The position numbers were made by a program, and so were the translations under genes. DNA of 14,278 bases from Byssothecium circinans (lineage: Eukaryota; Ascomycota; Dothideomycetes; Pleosporales; Massarinaceae). The notes beneath the pieces were generated by a model. The model did not search any database. It saw nothing but the letters and a program-made list of their open reading frames with translations, and was not told where the DNA came from. The stretch spans positions 32,199 through 46,476 of the forward strand of contig ML977019.1 of NCBI GenBank assembly GCA_010015675.1. Direction: 5' to 3'. Within the stretch, counting starts at the first letter, position 1. Every line of letters begins with the position of its first letter. Shown piece by piece: positions 8,818 through 14,278 of the stretch.

Positions 8818-9030
8818 TTATTTGCCCTCTTTGTCTTTGTTACCTTCGCTTGCTTTACTCTGCGCTTGTAGCCTTCTGTTGCGTGCCTTCTCTCCGGAGG
8901 AGAGAATCACTTGCAAGCTGCTGGCTGTGCCACCGATACCGAAGTTTGCCGTCTTGCCCGCACCCTCGCCAGTGCTAGTGCTAGTGCTAGTGCCGCTGCT
9001 GCCGCTCTGTTGGGTGTTCTTGTCGCTCAT
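8818..9030 (-). CDS. Possible small Ser/Thr/Gly-rich protein, 70 residues
   Basis: ATG at 9028-9030 opens a 70-codon frame. The N-terminal half is low complexity (SGSSGTSTSTSTGEG), encoded by AGTGCT repeats on the plus strand at 8971-8993. A more ordinary segment (TANFGIGGTASSLQVILSSGEKAR) and a charged C-terminus ending GNKDKEGK follow. It converges on the phosphotransferase gene (84 bp between the two coding ends) and diverges from the dehydrogenase gene at 9346. The layout is plausible for a real small gene, and the composition change within the frame is protein-like, but I do not recognise the family and the length is near what chance can give. Confidence 0.45.
   Translation of the reverse strand: MSDKNTQQSGSSGTSTSTSTGEGAGKTANFGIGGTASSLQVILSSGEKARNRRLQAQSKASEGNKDKEGK
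8971..8993. repeat. AGTGCT hexanucleotide microsatellite
   Basis: Three full AGTGCT units plus a partial fourth run from 8971 to 8993. A hexamer keeps reading frame, and on the minus strand it encodes alternating Ser-Thr in the putative small protein, so unit-number changes would alter protein length without a frameshift. Confidence 0.8.
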
Positions 9031-9108
9031 GACCTGAGATGACTTCGTTTGATTCGTAAAAGGATAGGTAGATGAGTGTCTCGATAAAAGTTAGCTATCA
9101 GCACTTTA

Positions 9109-9309
9109 TCACGCGCCTATTTTGATGGGGTGGCCGGATGCGTGGTGGAACAGTTGGACGAACTCCTCACCTGCGGCGATCATCCTGGTGTACTCGCCGC
9201 ACGCCAAGACTGTTGGGACGTCCTCAACGAGAATGAACTCCTCCGCTTTCCTTTCATTCACACACGCACAGGAGGCGCTTGCCCCGTCGTTGCTCGTTGA
9301 TAAAGTCCA
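9109..9309 (-). pseudogene. Unrecognised protein-like fragment lacking a start codon
   Basis: The minus strand is open for 66 codons from 9309 to TGA at 9109-9111, with no early ATG (only one internal Met). The residues read like a real globular C-terminus: EEFILVEDVPTVLACGEY, then TRMIAAGEEFVQLFHHASGH and PIKIGA at the stop. Composition is balanced and not repetitive. It lies between the putative small gene (stop to its ATG, 78 bp, same strand) and the divergent dehydrogenase start. It could be the last exon or a leftover C-terminus of a lost gene, or chance antisense of the dehydrogenase promoter. I cannot name the family. Confidence 0.35.
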
Positions 9310-9345
9310 TCACCACTGCTATTCAACCCACCTACATCACCAACT

Positions 9346-10452
9346 ATGGCTCTTTCGAGCGAGGATTTCGGCTCCGTCCTCGTGACTGGAGGCTGTGGAT
9401 TCCAAGGCCACCACCTTGTTAGCGCCATACTCGAGGCTGAACCCAACTGCAATGTCTATGTCTTCGACATTGACACGAATCGACCATCACGTCGCCATAC
9501 CTCCGTAACTTATTTCACCGGTGACATTGCCGACTCGTCTTCCGTGGACGTCGCCTTCGCCGACATGAAGCCCCCGCCGCGAGTGATCTTCCACATAGCC
9601 TGCCCGCCGTCGATGTCCCTGGACCCACGTCTTCATTGGCGTGTCAACGTCGAAGGTACACGAAATCTTCTAGCGTCCGCTGACCGTGTTGGAAGCGTGC
9701 GCGCTTTGGTGCTCACCTCGACCTCCTCCGTGGGCTACGATGGCGTGGCAGAATTGAAAGACGTGAAAGAGCTACCAGTGCTCGATGCTTCAAAGCAGTC
9801 GCGGGGCTACTCGCGATCCAAGGGAGTCTGCGAACAAGAAATCCTTTCCGCAAACCGGAACAATTCCAGTGGCATGTTAACATGCGTCATCCGCCCATGC
9901 ACGACTTTTGGTCCTGACGACCCACACTTCTTTCAAAATATTGTGGATGTGGTCAAGAACGGGCAGGCGAAATACCGATTCGGAAAAGGCCAGAATCTCT
10001 TCGACTTTATCTATGTCGGCAATGCTTGTCATGCCCACCTACTCGCCGCCCACGCTCTGTTAGCAGCTCATGGCGCAGCTCCTCTACCAGCTACTAAACG
10101 CGTCGAGGGCGAAGTATTCAACATCACTAACGATGACCGCATTCCTTTCTGGGATCTCACGATCAAAACCTCGAACCTCCTCGGTTCACCGGTTTCACAC
10201 GATGATATAGTCTCAATCCCTAAAGCTGTGGGGCTTTTCATCGGTTTTCTGGCCGAATGGCTGGTCAGGATCTTTTCATTCGGGAAGCGACAATCGAAGA
10301 TGTCTGTTACGGCTATGCAGTACACCTTCCTAACCCACACCATGAATATCGACAAAGCGAAGACAAGATTGCACTATACTCCCCAATGCAGCTTGCAGGA
10401 AGGCCTTGAGAGGACGGTTGATTGGTACAGAGAGAAGGACAAAAAGCAGTGA
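9346..10452 (+). CDS. NAD-dependent 3-beta-HSD/Erg26-like sterol dehydrogenase
   Basis: A single exon of 368 codons, close to the usual 350-370 of sterol-4-alpha-carboxylate 3-dehydrogenase (Erg26) and 3-beta-hydroxysteroid dehydrogenase/isomerase relatives. Enzymes of this type oxidise a 3-hydroxyl on sterols or triterpenoids, in Erg26 coupled to C-4 decarboxylation at the endoplasmic reticulum. The Rossmann motif TGGCGFQG gives G15-G18-G21, and D41 ends the second strand (VFDID), favouring NAD. The catalytic set is STSS at 125-128 and YSRSK with Y155 and K159. FIYVGNACHAHLLA (221-234) and EGEVFNITND match the extended-SDR core. A hydrophobic segment at about 294-311 (KAVGLFIGFLAEWLVRIF) is the likely membrane anchor. 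ATG 9346 follows a normal leader and starts just before the Rossmann strand. No lesion is visible. Whether it is the housekeeping Erg26 or a secondary-metabolism paralogue is undecided; the adjacent P450 remnant would suit the latter. Confidence 0.9.
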   Translation: MALSSEDFGSVLVTGGCGFQGHHLVSAILEAEPNCNVYVFDIDTNRPSRRHTSVTYFTGDIADSSSVDVAFADMKPPPRVIFHIACPPSMSLDPRLHWRVNVEGTRNLLASADRVGSVRALVLTSTSSVGYDGVAELKDVKELPVLDASKQSRGYSRSKGVCEQEILSANRNNSSGMLTCVIRPCTTFGPDDPHFFQNIVDVVKNGQAKYRFGKGQNLFDFIYVGNACHAHLLAAHALLAAHGAAPLPATKRVEGEVFNITNDDRIPFWDLTIKTSNLLGSPVSHDDIVSIPKAVGLFIGFLAEWLVRIFSFGKRQSKMSVTAMQYTFLTHTMNIDKAKTRLHYTPQCSLQEGLERTVDWYREKDKKQ

Positions 10453-11153
10453 TAGCGGTCAGGTTCGTGAGGCTAGTCTCAGTGTAGGGGTGGAACCGTA
10501 CAACATATTCGAGCGATGGACTTCATCCTCCTGTGTATCATAGAAATCATGAATTTTCCAAGCGCTCTATTTTGTGTTTTCCAAAGTTGATTTCCCTGCG
10601 GTAGCTACAAAATGGTCAGCCGTGTGTAGCGCGCATGGCATATTGTGCATGAATGTTTTCTCCCTTGAGGCCTAGGCAAACAACAGCAACAACAACTCAA
10701 CTTTCACCGACCCGTGCATCAAATTAAGCCGAAGGTAAGTATTTTCGCGAATCCCGATTAAAGCATCCAATACCACTACTGATAACCTTGTGGAGCCGCA
10801 ACCGGCGATGGACACGAAAACGCGCGCGTGTGCAGCGCCAGTGTCTCGTGCACTGTACATTGCCTGGTTCAACTCAGGTCAGCATTTGGTGGGGTGATAT
10901 GTGCCTTGCCGGAGTTGAGCTTACTATGGTAGACTGCGGCACCTCATCGTTGAGTTCTGTGGGATGGCCATGCAGCCCCGCGGCTGTGGCTTACACGCAT
11001 GAGCAACGATGCCGAATTGCAGGCAACACTCCGCGGAGCTTTTGCCAGTCAAACCGCACAAGCGGGAAAACGGCTGTCATGGGTAGCTGAATGATGTCTG
11101 CCTTCGCATATCATCTATTCGTCCAGAGGAAACAGACGTTCCAGTAACCTACA
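10453..11153. other. Intergenic region between dehydrogenase and P450
   Basis: No supported gene in about 700 bp. A CAA-rich run (10678-10695, AACAACAGCAACAACAAC) followed by a strong donor-like GTAAGT at about 10735 resembles a transcribed leader, possibly of the P450 gene, but no coding exon could be joined. The open frame at 10788-11090 has no recognisable domain and no clear start. Confidence 0.4.
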
Positions 11154-12888
11154 ATGGCTCTGCACTACCAATTCTACGCTTTGGCTGGAGCTGCCTTACT
11201 GCTTCTCTCTCCTAATCATTTGCAGGAGAAGTGGACAGAAACTGGGCCTACCGTGTGCTGGCAGTGGGCTTTTGACACCTTCGTTTTTACTTCCATTCGC
11301 CAGTCTATTCTGGGTTAGAGATCTAATAGAAGACATCTACAAAAAGGTTTCGACAGCTCGACCATCCTTAATCTCTCAGGTCCATGACAGCCCACTGACA
11401 TGGTTCAGCATATGGAAACCGAGTGTACTCGGTGATGAGGTTGTTCTCCCCAACTCGTGGATCCCCTGGCTAGCATCAAGGCCAGAATCGATCCTCAGCG
11501 GAAAATGATCACGCATCGAACGAATGAATCTCGAAACGACGTTTTTGCGCGCATAGGTCGTGACAAACCCTATTCAGGAAACGATTATTCGTCGCGATTT
11601 TATTGCCAACTTGGGCAAGCTGGCGCCAGTGTTGCAAGATGAGATCGCTGTCGCGTTTGATGAGCTCTGGGGTTGCAATACCGAAAATCACAGGACTGTG
11701 AGCCTTGCGGAGACGATTTTTCCCATCGTCGCACGCGCTTCGAGTCGCATATTTGTAGGGAAAGTAATTTGTACGTCTTTTTCCTGCATACCGATGGGCG
11801 AGGGTATAAATGTGATGTGGATTCTGACATGCAGTGTCTTCTAGGTCGCGATGTCAACTTCATCAACAATAACATTCGTATCACCATGGCCGTCATAACA
11901 AGCGGCTTTGTGATGAAAGTGATTCCTAAAGTCTTGGAACCGATCCTAGGATAGGTGTTTGTATCCTACATCCGCTTCCGTTATTCCAAGCTATCCCGAG
12001 TCCTAGAGCCGCTTTTTCAGAGTACAACAACGCCAAAACAATCATCTGCAAATTTTGAGGGAAATGGCTTGACGGATGAAGAATTTGAGGGCGTCACGGC
12101 GGTCCAATGGCTCGCCGCCAACGCGACTGGAAACCCCGAAGTCGACCCAAAAGAGCGAACACCCCCCTGGCTCGCCCACAGACTCGTTTTCTCTCCTCTT
12201 CGCATCCATTCATACAACCTCTCACACATCCGTCAACGCGCTCCTAGACATTTTCACGAAGAGCGCGGGTGAGATTTGTATCTCTAGCCTCCGTCAAGAA
12301 GCCCGTCATAACACTCAATTTTTTGGTGGGCGGTGGGATCGCGCTCGCTTGAATAGCATACCGTACCATGATAGCGCCTTACGGGAGAGTATGCGACTCT
12401 CTGGCATTGCGGTCAAGATACTACAACGGAAAATGATGGCACCAGAGGGAATTGTATTGCCGAATGGGACCGTTCTTCCGCAAGGGACCACGGTATGCGT
12501 TTCGGCTTGGGGTCTACATCACGACGAGCAAGTTTACACCAACCCATCAAAATTTCTCCCCGAGCGCTTCGTAGCGGGACACTCTTCCAGCCTTGAAGAA
12601 AAGAAATCCGGGATCCGGAACCCTTCCGATCGAAAAGGCTTACTGCTTCGGACGGCTACGGAGGCAGATCCTTTGTTTGCGTTCTGGGGTTTGGGCGAAC
12701 AGTCTTGTCCTGGAAGGTATATGGCTGCTGATCTTATCAAGATACTCATGGAGTATATCGTCGCAAACTATGATGTTGTACCACTGAATGAGAGACCAAG
12801 GAACAGTTGGATTGAGTACAATTATGTTCCGTCTGCAAATGCGAAGCTACAGGTTCGACGGCGACGAGGTCAGGGAGTTACCAAGTAA
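11154..12888 (+). pseudogene. Cytochrome P450 pseudogene
   Basis: The remnant covers a whole fungal P450. It starts at ATG 11154 with a hydrophobic anchor (MALHYQFYALAGAALLLLS). Core landmarks are VVLPNSWIPWLASRPESIL, then NPIQETIIRRDF and ARASSRIFVG. The I-helix is FASIHTTSHT, the ExxR motif is ALRESMRL (E and R at about 12385-12396), and the PERF motif is KFLPERFV. The haem loop is FWGLGEQSCPGR, with the cysteine codon at 12706-12708. An intron at 11771-11844 (GTACGT donor, CTGAC branch) joins FVGKVI to CRDVNF. Five lesions are visible: a 1-nt frameshift near 11311-11320, TGA at 11506-11508, TAG at 11554-11556, TAG at 11952-11954, and a 1-nt frameshift near 12187-12200. Sequence after the second frameshift is undamaged to the C-terminus (VRRRRGQGVTK). 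The active enzyme would have been an ER-bound monooxygenase; the substrate cannot be told. Similar fungal P450s act on terpenoids and sterols, and a dehydrogenase lies upstream. Confidence 0.88.
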
Positions 12889-13177
12889 ATAGTATGATGG
12901 TTTCGATGCTGCTCGCGAATTTGAGGATTGCATAATGTCTTTCAAAATGGAGAATGTATCAGTGCTAGCCCGTAATAGTTTGTTCCCAAAGATGTGCTTC
13001 CACTATGCGACGAGAACTTACACGTCTCACGCATCTGTGTGGTGATAAAAATCTCCGCGCACTCAACAACTGTCAAAAATAGAACAGCCAAGGATATTCC
13101 CAGCCCCAGAAGTCAGGCGCAGCGCTCTACCGGGTAAATATGCAACTGATAGTTTATTCGATGGCCAGCGTGTCCAA
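12889..13177. other. Spacer between P450 remnant and second transposon
   Basis: About 290 bp with no open frame of note, no tandem repeats and no RIP-like AT shift. It should hold the P450 3' end. Nothing further can be assigned. Confidence 0.4.
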
Positions 13178-14278
13178 CAGTCCGTAGTATCAGCCGTAGT
13201 TTACGGCCCGTAGTCCCCCTCGGGGCGTACGTAAGTAGCCCTTTTGTGAGTCGTAAAGTAGCCGTACAGTAGCCATGTTTCGTGTATTTTACGTCGTAAT
13301 TACGGCTGTACGGGAGGGGGGGGTCAGTTTTGTGGTGTTTTGTCGCCTAAAAAGGCTTAGATTCAGCGGAATTTGCTGTCTTTTTCGCGTACGTCTCGCG
13401 TACTACTACTGATAGTATATTGTTAGTTTTATAACTACTCTTGTTAATAGTATATTATTAATGGCCTTACGAAGCTTTTTACGCCCGTCGCAGGGCACCC
13501 AGAGTACCCAGGACTCGTCGCCGTCGCCGTCAGAGAGCTCCTATCACGCCGCTGCGTCCAGAAGGCTTGAGAAAGCTGCAGCTGCCCTCAACTCTCCGTC
13601 AGCCTCCTCCTCGCACGACAGCACCCCGGGGGCGTTCTCCTCTCACGAGTATCCTGCCGACGAGCGTCAGGTCGCTGGCCTAGAGTTTGACGTTGACTAG
13701 GACAATATTTGGCGGCAAAATAAGTGGCTGGTGCCTGACCAGGTGGGATATCGAGTCCAGCACAAGAGCGCCTTGAAGGGCGGCTAGAAGCTAGCTTCAA
13801 TATGGAAATACGGCGTCAAGTTGCAATATCTAGAGGACGACGGAAGTAAGGTAAGGCTCTGGCTCTGCAGGGCCTGCCACTTAAGTAAGGACTAAGGAGC
13901 TTACAAAAGCGTTAATGGGACTGCTCATATCGTCAGTCATCTTAAAACTGCCCATCAAATTAACCTAGAGAGAGGTCTTATGCCCTTACCAGTTGACGCC
14001 CGCCCAACCAACCCTTTCAACGCTGCGCGAGTAGCAGGGAGTAATACTTTTATCGCCTATTAGCCCTAGCAGGAGAATCAGCTCCAGGAGGCCTTTATCG
14101 ACTGGGTTATACTCGAGGACCTGTCCTTCAGCGTCGCCTGTTCAGCGTCTACGTGGGGCGTCATGACATAGAACCATCACAACCTTTTGCGCGCCCTGCC
14201 GTCGTCGGCGACTACGCTCTCGAAGTACGTAGATACGGCGCTGGGGGAGCGAAAGGAGGAGGTTAAGAAGCTCCTACT
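13178..14278 (+). mobile_element. Second hAT-type transposon, left part only
   Basis: The left end is placed near CAGTCCGTAG at 13178 because from here the short motif CCGTAG/GCCGTA and its reverse complement TACGGC recur many times to about 13315 (for example 13182-13187, 13193-13199, 13207-13213 and a TTACGGCTGTACGGG block near 13300). This resembles a hAT terminal inverted repeat followed by subterminal repeats. A transposase reading frame starts at 13461. The element continues past the window edge, so neither the right terminus nor a target-site duplication can be checked and the exact left border is a guess. Its terminal motifs differ from those of the element at 262-3190, so it is a different family member. 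Confidence 0.6.
13461..14278 (+). pseudogene. hAT-type transposase N-terminus (BED finger), six nonsense codons
   Basis: From ATG 13461 one frame runs to the window end without a frameshift but with stops at 13698 (TAG), 13785 (TAG), 13893 (TAA), 14061 (TAG), 14067 (TAG) and 14169 (TAG). The first 79 codons are a Ser-rich leader (SSPSPSESS, SPSASSSHDS). A BED-type zinc finger follows: ASIWKYG, then WLCRAC with C-x2-C at 13866-13877, then HIVSHLKTAH with H-x4-H at 13938-13955. NPFNAARVAG and a helical block (EAFIDWVILEDLSF) match the linker before a hAT core. All stops can be explained by a single C-to-T or G-to-A change from Gln or Trp codons. The stop-free part 13461-13700 is therefore not an independent gene. 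The catalytic core lies beyond the window. Confidence 0.8.

Noticed and set aside
9122..9385. Plus-strand open frame of 87 codons
   Set aside because: It overlaps the dehydrogenase start in another frame and has no recognisable features.
10068..10355. Minus-strand open frame of 95 codons
   Set aside because: It is a shadow of the dehydrogenase coding region.
10788..11090. Plus-strand open frame of 100 codons upstream of the P450
   Set aside because: Cys/Trp/Arg-rich composition, no ATG at its start and no family resemblance; the region is more likely promoter and leader.
9346..12888. A defined secondary-metabolite gene cluster
   Set aside because: Only a dehydrogenase and a dead P450 are present; no synthase, cyclase or cluster regulator is visible in the window.
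13588..13800. Minus-strand open frame of 70 codons
   Set aside because: It is antisense to the BED-finger transposase leader.

Overview
The window looks like a filamentous ascomycete (Pezizomycotina) chromosome segment. The reasons are: small GT-AG introns of about 48-76 nt with CTGAC/CTAAT-like branch sites; a STAND/NLR-type gene with a fungal N-terminal domain; fungal-type phosphotransferase, sterol-dehydrogenase-like and P450 genes; and hAT transposons carrying a mutation pattern typical of repeat-induced point mutation (RIP, CpA to TpA on both strands).

Layout. 1-261: short, GC-richer repeats with a recurring CGGATTA motif and a 28-bp tandem duplication. 262-3190: a hAT-family DNA transposon whose transposase (641-3028) is readable in one frame end to end but carries about 40 in-frame stops; the last ~0.6 kb is almost unmutated. 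3157-5872 (minus): an NLR-type gene (N-terminal fungal domain, NACHT, start of ankyrin repeats) that is cut off at its 3' end by the transposon terminus and has a nonsense codon just before Walker A. 6285-6570: a diverged tandem duplication that may be the remains of a minus-strand coding region. 7132-8734: an intact two-exon aminoglycoside-phosphotransferase-like gene. 8818-9030 (minus): a possible 70-residue small protein. 9109-9309 (minus): an unrecognised, protein-like open stretch without a start. 9346-10452: an intact single-exon NAD-dependent 3-beta-HSD/Erg26-like dehydrogenase. 11154-12888: a cytochrome P450 pseudogene with three in-frame stops and two frameshifts. 13178-14278: the left part of a second hAT element with a BED finger and six in-frame stops, running off the window.

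How it fits together. Two RIP-marked transposons flank a roughly 10-kb gene island. The genes next to the transposons (NLR, P450) are broken, while the two interior enzyme genes are intact. The dehydrogenase and P450 neighbours could be the rest of a small terpenoid/sterol-modifying locus, but nothing in the window proves a cluster. I see no clearly new biological system. The most informative signals are the record of genome defence in the transposons, the transposon-terminated NLR, and the unexplained minus-strand open stretch at 9109-9309.
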